The position numbers and the translations under genes are program-made. The notes under the pieces were generated by a model. It was not told the origin of the DNA. It worked only from the letters and a program-made list of their open reading frames with translations, and ran no database searches. DNA of 64,000 bases from the NCBI RefSeq assembly GCF_000963885.1, contig NZ_BALE01000010.1:186001-250000 (forward strand), in the 5' to 3' direction. This stretch comes from Tanticharoenia sakaeratensis NBRC 103193 (GTDB lineage Bacteria; Pseudomonadota; Alphaproteobacteria; Acetobacterales; Acetobacteraceae). Below, piece after piece: positions 46,803 through 59,869 of this stretch. Within the stretch, counting starts at the first letter, position 1, and the number at the start of each line of letters is the position of its first letter.

Positions 46803-48203
46803 ATGTCGTGCATGGACTGGTTCTGTCTTTCCCATACGGGCCATCCGGTCGTGCTCGACCGGCAGCAGCAGGTGTTCAGATGCGTGCCCTGGGACCAGGC
46901 GGACCCGCAGGATTTGCTGCTGTGCGCGCCTCTGTCGGCAGCGCAGGGTCCGGTTTCGGTGCGCGACGACGCGGGCATTCCGCATGCCTTGGCCGGCTAT
47001 CATACAATCGTGGCACAGCACGCCGGCGCGGCCGTGAGCGGACATCTGCTGGCTGATGCCCGGTTCGGCTGCGCACGTCGGCCGGGCGATGTGGTGACGT
47101 TCGATCGGGACGAGCCGCACGCGTGGGAGACGTTCATCTTCGCCCCGTGCGACTGGTTCGAGGCCCTGCGTTCGCGCCTGTCCGGACGGCTCCTGTCCAT
47201 CGACCGCCACGAGTTGCTGACGATCGAGACCTCGATTGACGCGGGGCAACTGCGCACAGGGAATGCGCGGTTCGATCTGGTCACCAATCTCGAAGCGTTC
47301 GCGCAATTCGACCGGGCGCTGGTCCTGCGTCAGGAGGGATATCGGTTCTCGATGTTCCGCCGCTATCGGCCGCTGGTCTATTTTGCCTGTTCAGGCGAGC
47401 CGCCAGCGTTCGAGCTGTTGCGGGAGAGTTTGCGTTCGCTGACCCGGACCGGGCGGTATGACGGCGATATCTGCATCATCACCGACCGGATCGAACTCGC
47501 GGCCGGTCTCGCGGCCGATTTTCCCAATCCGATCACCGTCCTGTCCGTCGAGCTTCCCGACAGCGACGACTATTATTTCGCGCGCTACCGGATCTTCGAC
47601 CTGCCGGATTTCGAAACGTACACCGCCGTACTTTATGTTGATACAGACGTCATTTTTCAGGACGACGTCCACATCCTGCTGCGAAGGATCTGTCTGTCGC
47701 ACGGGATCTGCGTCGGCAGCGAGGAATACGAGGACATCATCGTCGTCCCGGTCTCGCTGATCGATGTCGCACCGTCTCTCGGAAGTCACCTGTTCGCAGG
47801 CGATCCTTTCCGGACCGGCTACCGATACGGGTTCAATTCCGGGATCATCGGCTTCGCGCCGTCGCCTGCCGTGGAGCAGGCGTTCCGGCTTGTCCTGGAG
47901 ACGAAGGAAAGACTGCTGGCCGACGGGCGTCGGGAGCTGGACCAGCCAGTTTCGAACTACGTTTTTCGCAAATGCGAGCTGGTCGATTTCACGACCATCT
48001 CAGGCTATGTCGCCGTCGGTGCGAAGGATGCCATCCATTATCACGCACGGCCCGCCGAACGCTGCGTGATCGTGCATTTCTGGCGCGTGGCGGCAGCCGA
48101 ACGCCACGCGGTCATGCAGCGCGTCAATGCGTATCTCGCTGCACGCCACGCCCTCGATGCGGATCTGGCGCTGCCGATTTTCTCGCCGCCCGCGCGGCGC
48201 TAG
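46803..48203 (+). CDS. GT8-like glycosyltransferase with unrecognised N-terminal domain
   Basis: A 466-residue protein with no signal peptide or membrane helix. The C-terminal part (~180-440) looks like a GT-A fold of the GT8 type: YFACSGEPPAFELLRESLRS, ICIITDRIE, a DxD in YVDTDVIFQDD (about residue 280), FNSGIIGFAPS, LDQPVSNYVF and a late His motif (CVIVHFWR). The first ~170 residues (VRDDAGIPHALAGYHTIVAQ, FGCARRPGDVVTF) look beta-rich and match nothing I know. The gene is transcribed against carB and lies between carB and greA. Substrate unknown. Confidence 0.7.
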   Translation: MSCMDWFCLSHTGHPVVLDRQQQVFRCVPWDQADPQDLLLCAPLSAAQGPVSVRDDAGIPHALAGYHTIVAQHAGAAVSGHLLADARFGCARRPGDVVTFDRDEPHAWETFIFAPCDWFEALRSRLSGRLLSIDRHELLTIETSIDAGQLRTGNARFDLVTNLEAFAQFDRALVLRQEGYRFSMFRRYRPLVYFACSGEPPAFELLRESLRSLTRTGRYDGDICIITDRIELAAGLAADFPNPITVLSVELPDSDDYYFARYRIFDLPDFETYTAVLYVDTDVIFQDDVHILLRRICLSHGICVGSEEYEDIIVVPVSLIDVAPSLGSHLFAGDPFRTGYRYGFNSGIIGFAPSPAVEQAFRLVLETKERLLADGRRELDQPVSNYVFRKCELVDFTTISGYVAVGAKDAIHYHARPAERCVIVHFWRVAAAERHAVMQRVNAYLAARHALDADLALPIFSPPARR

Positions 48204-48235
48204 GGCAGTTCGGCAGATCCTGCCTGCGAACTGCC
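48204..48235. terminator. Hairpin terminator between convergent glycosyltransferase and carB
   Basis: Outer stem GGCAGTTCG (48204-48212) / CGAACTGCC (48227-48235) with a further inner GGCAG/CTGCC pairing. It begins right after the TAG stop of the plus-strand gene, with a weak T-containing tail; it probably ends both transcripts. Confidence 0.6.
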
Positions 48236-48278
48236 GTTGCTTCCTGTTTCGCCGACGGCGTGTGCTCCGCGGGGCGCG

Positions 48279-51533
<3,255 letters not shown>

Positions 51534-51536
51534 GGG

Positions 51537-52886
51537 TCAGGCTCCCGCTTTCTCGTCCATGAGGGATACGAAACGCTCGAAGAGGTGGAAACTATCGGAC
51601 GGTCCCGGGCTCGCCTCGGGATGGTACTGCACCGAAAACGCATCGTAGCGATCCGACCGGATGCCCTCGTTCGAGCCGTCGAACAGGCTGACATGCGTGA
51701 TCGAGCAGCCTTCGGGCAGCGACTTGTCATCCACCGCGAAGCCATGGTTCTGGCTCGTGATCTCGACCTTGCCGGTGCTCAGATCCTTCACCGGCTGGTT
51801 GGCGCCGCGATGGCCGCGCTCGAGCTTGTAGGTGCGGGCACCGAGCGCCAGCGCCAGAAGCTGATGGCCCAGGCAGATGCCAAAGACGGGAAGACCTGCC
51901 TCCAGCACGCCGCGGATCGCAGGCACGGCATAGACGCCCGTCGCCGCCGGATCGCCCGGCCCGTTGGAGAGAAATACGCCTTCGGGCTTGTGCCGCAGGA
52001 TGTCATCGGCGGTGGCATCGGCGGGCACGACCGTCACGTCGCAGCCGGCGCTTACCAGGCAGCGCAGGATGTTGCGCTTGGCGCCATAGTCCACGGCCAC
52101 GACACGGCGGCGCACGGTACGCTCGGCATTGTTCCGCTCCCATACGCCCTGATCCCAGGTGTAGCTCTGCGTGCAGGTCACGACCTTCGAGAGGTCCATG
52201 CCCTCGAGCCCCGGCCATGCCGCGATCTTCGCGCGCAATGCATCGAGATCGAACCGGCCGTCCTGCGGATAGGCAAGGAGTGCCGTCTGTGGGCCGCCGT
52301 CGCGAAGGCGGCGTGTGACCGCGCGGGTATCGACGCCTGCGATGCCCGGCTTGCCTTCACGCGACAGCCATGTGTCGAGCGACGCGGTCGAGCGCCAGCT
52401 CGCGGGATCGGTCGGATCGCAGCGCACGACGGCGCCGAGAGCCGCGATCGCGCCGGCCTCGCAATCGTCATCGTTGGTTCCGACATTGCCGATATGAGGG
52501 AAGGTGAAGGTAATGATCTGGCCGGCGAAGGACGGATCGGTCAGCGTTTCCTGATAGCCGGTCAGCCCGGTCGAGAAGCACAGCTCGCCGACGGCGCCGT
52601 CGCTGTGCGCGCCGAACCCGCGGCCCCAGAACACGCTGCCGTCCGCGAGCAGAAGGGCAGCGGTGGCGCCATCCGGCGCCACGGTGGCATCGTCGGCCGG
52701 GGCATCGCCGGGATTGAGATCGGCCAGCGTGATCCCGGGCTGGCGCAGCAGCGTTGCCCAGTGCTTTGATGGGATCGCGCGGGCCTGTCTCCATTTGCGC
52801 ACGGCCTCGAGCCCGACGCCGGTCAGCTTCGCGACCTGCTCCGCGCCACCTGCGCGTTCGATGATGATGTCGATATCGCCGTTCAT
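51537..52886 (-). CDS. carA: Carbamoyl-phosphate synthase small subunit with N-terminal HTH-like domain
   Basis: Glutaminase subunit supplying ammonia to CarB. Residues ~72-449 are a complete CarA: LLLADGSVFWGRGFGA, FSTGLTGYQETLTDPS, SNGPGDPAATGVYA, nucleophile Cys in VFGICLGHQLLAL and the His-Glu pair in VQYHPEASPGP. Ahead is an extra ~60-residue domain (IIERAGGAEQVAKLTGVGLE, AVRKWRQARAIPSKHWATLL) that reads as a Cro/YdaS-like helix-turn-helix; ordinary CarA is ~380 residues. I recall a catalogued N-terminal 'carph-isopro' domain on CarA of this kind, but its function is not known to me. No in-frame ATG separates the two parts. Confidence 0.95.
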   Translation of the reverse strand: MNGDIDIIIERAGGAEQVAKLTGVGLEAVRKWRQARAIPSKHWATLLRQPGITLADLNPGDAPADDATVAPDGATAALLLADGSVFWGRGFGAHSDGAVGELCFSTGLTGYQETLTDPSFAGQIITFTFPHIGNVGTNDDDCEAGAIAALGAVVRCDPTDPASWRSTASLDTWLSREGKPGIAGVDTRAVTRRLRDGGPQTALLAYPQDGRFDLDALRAKIAAWPGLEGMDLSKVVTCTQSYTWDQGVWERNNAERTVRRRVVAVDYGAKRNILRCLVSAGCDVTVVPADATADDILRHKPEGVFLSNGPGDPAATGVYAVPAIRGVLEAGLPVFGICLGHQLLALALGARTYKLERGHRGANQPVKDLSTGKVEITSQNHGFAVDDKSLPEGCSITHVSLFDGSNEGIRSDRYDAFSVQYHPEASPGPSDSFHLFERFVSLMDEKAGA

Positions 52887-52954
52887 CGTCGTCTGCTTGC
52901 TCCGCTGGTCACGTGGCCATAATTCACGCAGGTCATAGCGGCCTTCAGGCCGAA

Positions 52955-53014
52955 TGGGAAGTTTTTTCCCACCGCTGCGGAGGTGGGATGTCGGGTGGGA
53001 AAACCCACCCTTTT
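52955..53014 (+). promoter_or_regulatory. Stacked, mutually exclusive hairpins ahead of yqeY (possible attenuator)
   Basis: TGGGAA (52955-52960) can pair with TTCCCA (52966-52971). TCCCACC (52967-52973), overlapping the latter, can pair with GGTGGGA (52982-52988). GGGTGGG (52993-52999) pairs with CCCACCC (53004-53010) and is followed by TTTT, terminator-like, ending two bases before the Shine-Dalgarno AAGGA. CCCACC could instead pair with GGTGGG at 52982. The arrangement resembles a switchable leader; on the minus strand the same repeats lie upstream of carA. Confidence 0.5.
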
Positions 53015-53029
53015 CAAGGAATTAAGAAG

Positions 53030-53482
53030 ATGTCTCTGCGTCAGACCATCAGCGACGACCTCAAGGCGGCCATGAAATCCGGTCAGAGCGAGCGTGTCGC
53101 CCAGATCCGCGGCATCACCGCGAAGATCAAGGATCTGGATGTCGCGGCCCGTGTGAAGGGAAATGAGGTCGGCGATGCCGAGATCGTCCCGATGCTGCGC
53201 TCGATGATCAAGTCGCGCACCGAATCGGCTGCGATGTATCGCGACGGCGGTCGTCCGGAGCTGGCGGAAAAGGAAGAGGCGGAAATCGCCACGATCCGCG
53301 CCTACCTGCCGCCGGAACTGTCGGACGAGCAGCTCGCCGAGGCCGTGGACGCCGCCATCGCCGAGACCGGTGCTGCCACGATGAAGGACATGGGTCGCGT
53401 CATGGGTATCCTGAAGACGCGTTTCGGTGCCGACCTCGACATGGGTCGGGCCAATGGCGTGGTGAAGGCGCGCCTGTCCTAA
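53030..53482 (+). CDS. GatB/YqeY domain protein
   Basis: A 150-residue soluble protein related to the tRNA-binding tail of GatB. MSLRQTISDDLKAAMKSGQS, LRSMIKSRTESAAMYRDGGR, EIATIRAYLPPELSDEQL and DMGRVMGILKTRFGADLDMG are the family pattern. AAGGA nine bases upstream fixes ATG 53030. Precise role unknown; the yqeY-dnaG-rpoD order is common in alphaproteobacteria. dnaG starts five bases after the stop. Confidence 0.93.
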   Translation: MSLRQTISDDLKAAMKSGQSERVAQIRGITAKIKDLDVAARVKGNEVGDAEIVPMLRSMIKSRTESAAMYRDGGRPELAEKEEAEIATIRAYLPPELSDEQLAEAVDAAIAETGAATMKDMGRVMGILKTRFGADLDMGRANGVVKARLS

Positions 53483-53486
53483 ATCG

Positions 53487-55298
53487 ATGGCGCTCGACCC
53501 CGCCTTTCTGGACGAACTGCGTGCTCGCCTGCCGATTGCATCCGTCATCGGCAGGCGCACGAAGCTCATTCGCTCGGGGCGCAATTTCAAGGCGTGCTGT
53601 CCGTTTCATGGCGAGAAGACACCGTCCTTCCACGTCTATGACGATCATTTCCACTGCTTCGGCTGTGGCGCGCATGGCGACATTATCTCCTTCGTCATGC
53701 AGAGCGAAGGTCGATCGTTCATCGAGGCGATCGAGCAGCTCGCAGGCGAAGCCGGGCTCGACGTGCCCAGGAGCAGCCCGGCGGCCGTTGCGGCGGCCCG
53801 CGCGCAGAAGACGCTGGGCGAAGTCCTGGACGCGGTTCAGGCCAGCTATCGGCGCAGGCTCTATATGCCTGAGGGACGCGAAGGCCTCACCTATCTCAGG
53901 AAGCGCGGCCTGTCGGACGCGACGATCGAAGCCTTCGGCCTCGGCTGGTCGGGAGACGGTCGCGGCAGCCTGATCGCGGAGCTGGAGGCACAGCAGATCA
54001 CCCGCGCGCAGCTCGCCGAAGCCGGGATGATGCGGTTTGCCGAGGACGGCAGCCCGCGCGGCGAACTGTTCTTCAATCGCGTGACGTTTCCGATCCGCGA
54101 CCGGCGCGGCCGTCTCGTCTCCTTCGGCGGGCGCACGCTGGGCGATGCGCAGCCCAAATACCTCAACGGGCCCGAAACCGCCGTCTTCTCCAAACGGCGC
54201 ACCCTGTTCAATCTCGACCGTGCGCGCGAGGCCGTGCGCAAGGGCTGCGATCTCGTCGTGGTCGAAGGCTACATGGATGCCATCATGCTCCATCAGGCGG
54301 GCTTCGAGGCGGCGGTGGCGCCGCTCGGGACCGCCATGGGGGCGGAGCAGCTCGAGGCGTTGTGGCAGGTATCGCCCGATCCGATCCTGTGCCTCGACGG
54401 CGATGCGGCAGGGCAGCGCGCGACATTCCGCACCATCGAGACAGCGCTTCCTCTGCTGGGTGTCGAGAAGACACTGCGTGTGTGCCAGCTGCCGGAGCGC
54501 GACGATCCGGACAGTCTGATCGCGCGCGGCGGCCCCGAGGCCATGGCGGCGGCGCTGTCTGCCAGCGCCGAACTGGTCGATGCTCTCTACAGGGCGGTCG
54601 CGGCGGGGGCGGGGACTTCGCCGGAGGCCCGGGCGGGGCTTCGCGCGCGCCTCGTGGCGCTAGCCGGGCTTATTGCCGACAAGGGGCTGTCATCTGAATA
54701 CCGGCGCGCGCTGCTGGATCGATACTTCGCGCAGAACAGGAAGCCGGACTACCGGAAGGGCGAACGTGGCGCCCGCCCGCAGGCCGATCTGCCGGTGGCG
54801 CGTCATGAGCCCGGACGGGGCAATGACGAGCGCCTGAACATGCTGACCGCCATCCTCCTGCGCCATCCCGACGTTCTGGGAGCGGTGGAGGCAGCTTACT
54901 GCCGGCTCGAGCTGCCCCCGGACCTGGCACTCCTGCGGGAGGCACTTCTGGAATGGTCGCACCAGTTTCCGCCGCCGGAGCCCGCGTCCTTCGCGGCCTG
55001 GATGGAAACCCAGGGTTTCGGCACGGCGGCCCGCGCGGTACTGGACAGCGACATGCCGCGGACGGCGCGTGTCGATGCGGATGACCTTCTGGCTATCGAT
55101 CTGGCGGCCCAGTGGTGGCATTACTATGGGCTCCTCAATGTGGAGGCATTCGCGCGTGAAGTGGCCCACGATGTGGAGGCAGCCATCGCGCGGGCCTATG
55201 AGGGCGATGGCCTGGATGTCTGGCCCGAGGCGCTCGCAGCCCGCGTCCGGGCGCTCGATGCGTTGCGCCGGGGCAGCATGCCTGACGACGACGTCTGA
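53487..55298 (+). CDS. dnaG: DNA primase
   Basis: Makes RNA primers for replication. 603 residues: N-terminal CHC2 zinc finger (ACCPFHGEKTPSFHVYDDHF, HCFGCGAHGD; Cys and His ligands present), RNA polymerase core with Toprim acidic motifs (DLVVVEGYMDAIMLHQAGF, DPILCLDGDAAGQRA), and a C-terminal helicase-binding domain (~430-600). AAGDL-type motifs and length are normal. Confidence 0.97.
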   Translation: MALDPAFLDELRARLPIASVIGRRTKLIRSGRNFKACCPFHGEKTPSFHVYDDHFHCFGCGAHGDIISFVMQSEGRSFIEAIEQLAGEAGLDVPRSSPAAVAAARAQKTLGEVLDAVQASYRRRLYMPEGREGLTYLRKRGLSDATIEAFGLGWSGDGRGSLIAELEAQQITRAQLAEAGMMRFAEDGSPRGELFFNRVTFPIRDRRGRLVSFGGRTLGDAQPKYLNGPETAVFSKRRTLFNLDRAREAVRKGCDLVVVEGYMDAIMLHQAGFEAAVAPLGTAMGAEQLEALWQVSPDPILCLDGDAAGQRATFRTIETALPLLGVEKTLRVCQLPERDDPDSLIARGGPEAMAAALSASAELVDALYRAVAAGAGTSPEARAGLRARLVALAGLIADKGLSSEYRRALLDRYFAQNRKPDYRKGERGARPQADLPVARHEPGRGNDERLNMLTAILLRHPDVLGAVEAAYCRLELPPDLALLREALLEWSHQFPPPEPASFAAWMETQGFGTAARAVLDSDMPRTARVDADDLLAIDLAAQWWHYYGLLNVEAFAREVAHDVEAAIARAYEGDGLDVWPEALAARVRALDALRRGSMPDDDV

Positions 55299-55499
55299 GG
55301 GGACGTCCCGAAGCCCTTGACTTTGCGGCTCGGAGCGGCCACCTGCACGCTACCGTAATCCCATTGCTCCGGTTTTTTCGTCCCCGGCCGCTTCAAGGCG
55401 CAGTGTTCGCCTTGCTGACGTGCGTTCCGGGAGGCGTCGAGACGACACGGTGGCAGGGATCGGCGGCGTGGGACGGTGGGTTAGAGCTTGGAGTGCTAA

Positions 55500-57455
<1,956 letters not shown>

Positions 57456-57460
57456 TCGCC

Positions 57461-58036
57461 GTGCGCGGTCGCATCGCCGAGCCCGCCACGCGGATCGCGG
57501 TAGACGTCACGTTCCTGCGGATGCGTCATCCCCCGCGAACCGCGCCGAGGCCGCTGCCGCCCGGCTACACGGTGGAACGGATCGCGCATCCGTCGGTCTC
57601 GTTCTACCGGCAGCTCTATGATGGCGTCGGTGCGCCGTATTGCTGGTGGCTGCGCCGCGTCCTGAGTGACGCGGCACTGTCCGACGTGCTGAATGCTGCC
57701 CGCACGTCGGTCCATGTGCTTTGGCATTCGGCTGCGGCGGCTGGTTTCTACGAGCTCGATCGTCTCCCCGGACGCGAGATCAATCTCGCCTATTTCGGCC
57801 TGTTGCCGGCGGAGATCGGGCAGGGGGTTGGACGAGCCTTTCTCGATCATGCCATCGCGACCGCCTGGGCCGAAGAGCCCCGGATGCTTCGGGTCAACAC
57901 CTGCACGGCCGATCATCCGCGCGCGCTTCCCACCTACCTGCGCGCGGGGTTCGAGCAGATTTCGCGAGTGCGCGAAATCTGGGACATCCCCGATGCGCTG
58001 GGTTTCGAGATCCCGGCCCGTCTCCGCGTGAAGTGA
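57461..58036 (+). CDS. GNAT-family N-acetyltransferase
   Basis: A 191-residue protein. The GNAT acetyl-CoA signature is at ~105-135 (LAYFGLLPAEIGQGVGRAFL with the Q-x-x-G-x-G/A loop as IGQGVGRA) and LRVNTCTADHPRALPTYLRA follows. Start GTG 57461 is six bases after rpoD and could be coupled; later start codons are possible as the first ~30 residues are not conserved-looking. Substrate unknown. Confidence 0.85.
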   Translation: MRGRIAEPATRIAVDVTFLRMRHPPRTAPRPLPPGYTVERIAHPSVSFYRQLYDGVGAPYCWWLRRVLSDAALSDVLNAARTSVHVLWHSAAAAGFYELDRLPGREINLAYFGLLPAEIGQGVGRAFLDHAIATAWAEEPRMLRVNTCTADHPRALPTYLRAGFEQISRVREIWDIPDALGFEIPARLRVK

Positions 58037-58348
58037 AGGCCGGGTGCTGCTGATCGTGCCGGCATTCGCATGCCAACAGTCAGGTGCGTGATGGTTTCCC
58101 GCAGGCAGTCCATGTCGATTGCCCGGCGCCTGCGAGGAGCACCACCTGCAGGCTGTGTCGCGGGGTCCGATCCGCTGCCCGCCGCTGCGAATGTTCCTTG
58201 CATTCCAAGGTCTGCTGTGCTTTACGGCACCACTTCCCTGCCGGGGCGATATGGCGTCGCGCCGGCTATACCTGTTCGCCTGGGAAGGCGAGTCGATCGG
58301 CACCCTCCGGTGCATCGACGGGGTTGAACCGATCCGAAGGGACATAGC
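58037..58348 (+). other. Intergenic region and leader of the rpsF operon
   Basis: 312 bases with no gene or tRNA that I can support. A short hairpin GGCAT-TCGC-ATGCC (58061-58074) follows the acetyltransferase stop and may end the rpoD unit. The rpsF promoter should lie in the middle; the best guess (TTGCAT near 58197) lacks a good -10. The regulatory hairpin near the 3' end is listed separately. Confidence 0.4.
58292..58319 (+). promoter_or_regulatory. rpsF leader hairpin, possible S6:S18 control element
   Basis: Eleven-bp stem GTCGAT (58292-58297) + GCACC (58300-58304) pairing with GGTGC + ATCGAC (58309-58319), a two-base CG bulge on the 5' side and a CTCC loop. It ends about 15 bases before the Shine-Dalgarno (GAAGGGA). 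In other bacteria a bulged hairpin in the rpsF leader mimics the 16S site of S6:S18 and represses the operon; this is a candidate by position and shape. Confidence 0.45.
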
Positions 58349-58840
58349 ATGCCATTGTACGAAACCGTGCTGATTGCGCGGAATGACGTTACGCAGGCTC
58401 AGGTCGAGAGCATCGTCGACGAAATGAACACCCTGCTCGAGCAGGATGGCGGCGCGATCAAGAAGCGCGAATACTGGGGCCTGCGTTCGCTGGCCTATCG
58501 CATCAAGAAGAACCGCAAGGGCCACTACATGCTCCTTGGCATCGATGCCAAGCCGGAGCAGGTTCGCGAGTTCGAGCGCCAGCTCGGCCTGAACGAGGAC
58601 ATCCTGCGTCTGCTGACGCTGCGCGTCGACGAGATCGACGAGGCGCCGTCGGCGATCCTGTCGCGTCGTGGTGACGATCGTGGCGAGCGCAGTGGCGGTG
58701 GCGGCGGTAATTTCCGCGGCGGTGCCAAGCCGGCTGGTCGCTTTGAAAGCGGTCGCGGCCCGCGTCGCAGCTACGACGATCGTGAGGAATACCGCGCGCG
58801 TGATGACGCTCGCGAGCCCGCGCCGCAGACCGCGAACTGA
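58349..58840 (+). CDS. rpsF: 30S ribosomal protein S6
   Basis: Platform protein pairing with S18. [20 protein letters not shown] and [20 protein letters not shown] plus [10 protein letters not shown] are the S6 core (~1-95). The 163-residue form has a long Arg/Gly/Asp-rich tail ([18 protein letters not shown]), an alphaproteobacterial-type extension that is probably disordered. GAAGGGA lies eight bases before the ATG. Confidence 0.97.
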   Translation: MPLYETVLIARNDVTQAQVESIVDEMNTLLEQDGGAIKKREYWGLRSLAYRIKKNRKGHYMLLGIDAKPEQVREFERQLGLNEDILRLLTLRVDEIDEAPSAILSRRGDDRGERSGGGGGNFRGGAKPAGRFESGRGPRRSYDDREEYRARDDAREPAPQTAN

Positions 58841-58863
58841 TCGCAGCGCAGGAGGGAACAGTC

Positions 58864-59142
58864 ATGTCCGAGACCACCACCGAGATCAATCCCGCCGCCC
58901 GCCGCACTGCGGTTGGAGCGCGCCGCCCGTTCTATCGTCGTCGCAAGTCCTGCCCGTTCTCCGGGCCGAACGCGCCGAAGATCGACTACAAGGACGTGCG
59001 TCTGCTGAGCCGCTTCCTGTCGGAGCGCGGCAAGATCGTGCCGTCGCGCATCACCGCCGTGTCGGCCAAGAAGCAGCGCGAGCTGGCGCAGGCGATCAAG
59101 CGCGCCCGCTTCCTCGCCCTTCTCCCCTACGTCGTGAACTGA
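58864..59142 (+). CDS. rpsR: 30S ribosomal protein S18
   Basis: 92 residues with [20 protein letters not shown], the [20 protein letters not shown] core and [27 protein letters not shown] seven to eight bases upstream. Lies 23 bases after rpsF and 13 bases before rplI. Confidence 0.98.
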   Translation: MSETTTEINPAARRTAVGARRPFYRRRKSCPFSGPNAPKIDYKDVRLLSRFLSERGKIVPSRITAVSAKKQRELAQAIKRARFLALLPYVVN

Positions 59143-59155
59143 GGAGGGCCTAGTC

Positions 59156-59734
59156 ATGCCGCAAACAGAACTGATCCTGCTGCAGCGGGTCGAGCATCTG
59201 GGCCAGATGGGCGACGTCGTGCGCGTCAAGCCCGGCTATGCCCGCAACTATCTCCTGCCGCAGGGTCGCGCGCTGCGCGCCAATGCGCAGAACCGCGCCC
59301 GGTTCGAGACCGAGCGTGCGCAGCTCGAGGCGCAGAACATCAAGCGCCGCGAGGAGGCCGAGCGCCTCGCCGAGCGGATGCACGGTCTGTCGGTCACGAT
59401 CATCCGCCAGGCGGGTGACAGCGGCAGCCTCTACGGCTCCGTCACCACGCGCGACATCGCGCAGGCGGCGACCGAGGCCGGCCTGACCATCGGCCGTCAG
59501 CAGGTCGAGCTCGACCAGCCGATCAAGGTTCTGGGCCTGCACGACGCGCGCGTCGCGCTGCATCCGGAAGTCTCGATCGGTGTGACCGTCAACGTCGCCC
59601 GCTCGGTCGAGGAAGCCGAGCGCCAGGCGCGCGGCGAGACGATCGGCGAGGAAGACGAGGACGAAGTCGAGACGTTCGGCGCCGAAGTCGAGAGCGACGA
59701 GACGCCGGCCGAGGACGCTCAGACCGAAGCCTGA
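59156..59734 (+). CDS. rplI: 50S ribosomal protein L9
   Basis: 192 residues: N-terminal domain with [20 protein letters not shown] and [17 protein letters not shown], connecting helix, and C-terminal domain with [20 protein letters not shown]. An acidic C-terminal tail ([20 protein letters not shown]) makes it longer than the ~150-residue E. coli form. Last gene of rpsF-rpsR-rplI. Confidence 0.98.
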   Translation: MPQTELILLQRVEHLGQMGDVVRVKPGYARNYLLPQGRALRANAQNRARFETERAQLEAQNIKRREEAERLAERMHGLSVTIIRQAGDSGSLYGSVTTRDIAQAATEAGLTIGRQQVELDQPIKVLGLHDARVALHPEVSIGVTVNVARSVEEAERQARGETIGEEDEDEVETFGAEVESDETPAEDAQTEA

Positions 59735-59760
59735 TCGTCTTTTCGACGCGAAAACCGGAA

Positions 59761-59794
59761 AACCCGGCATGGCGCAAGCCATGTCGGGTTTTTT
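59761..59794 (+). terminator. Intrinsic terminator after rplI
   Basis: Thirteen-bp stem AACCCGGCATGGC / GCCATGTCGGGTT (one wobble pair), GCAA loop, then six Ts. Confidence 0.93.
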
Positions 59795-59869
59795 GCGTTT
59801 CGGCGCAGGACTTTACGATACCCGGGCCTTTGGGCCATCATCCGCGCGCCAGAACAAGGGAGTTGGTCA

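Noticed and set aside
55317-55322. TTGACT upstream of rpoD as a -35 element
   Set aside because: No -10 element at suitable distance, and no sigma-32 type CCCCAT at the right spacing.
58037-58348. Possible tRNA or small gene in the rpsF upstream gap
   Set aside because: No cloverleaf arms or T-loop sequence, and the open frames there have no family features or good start signal.
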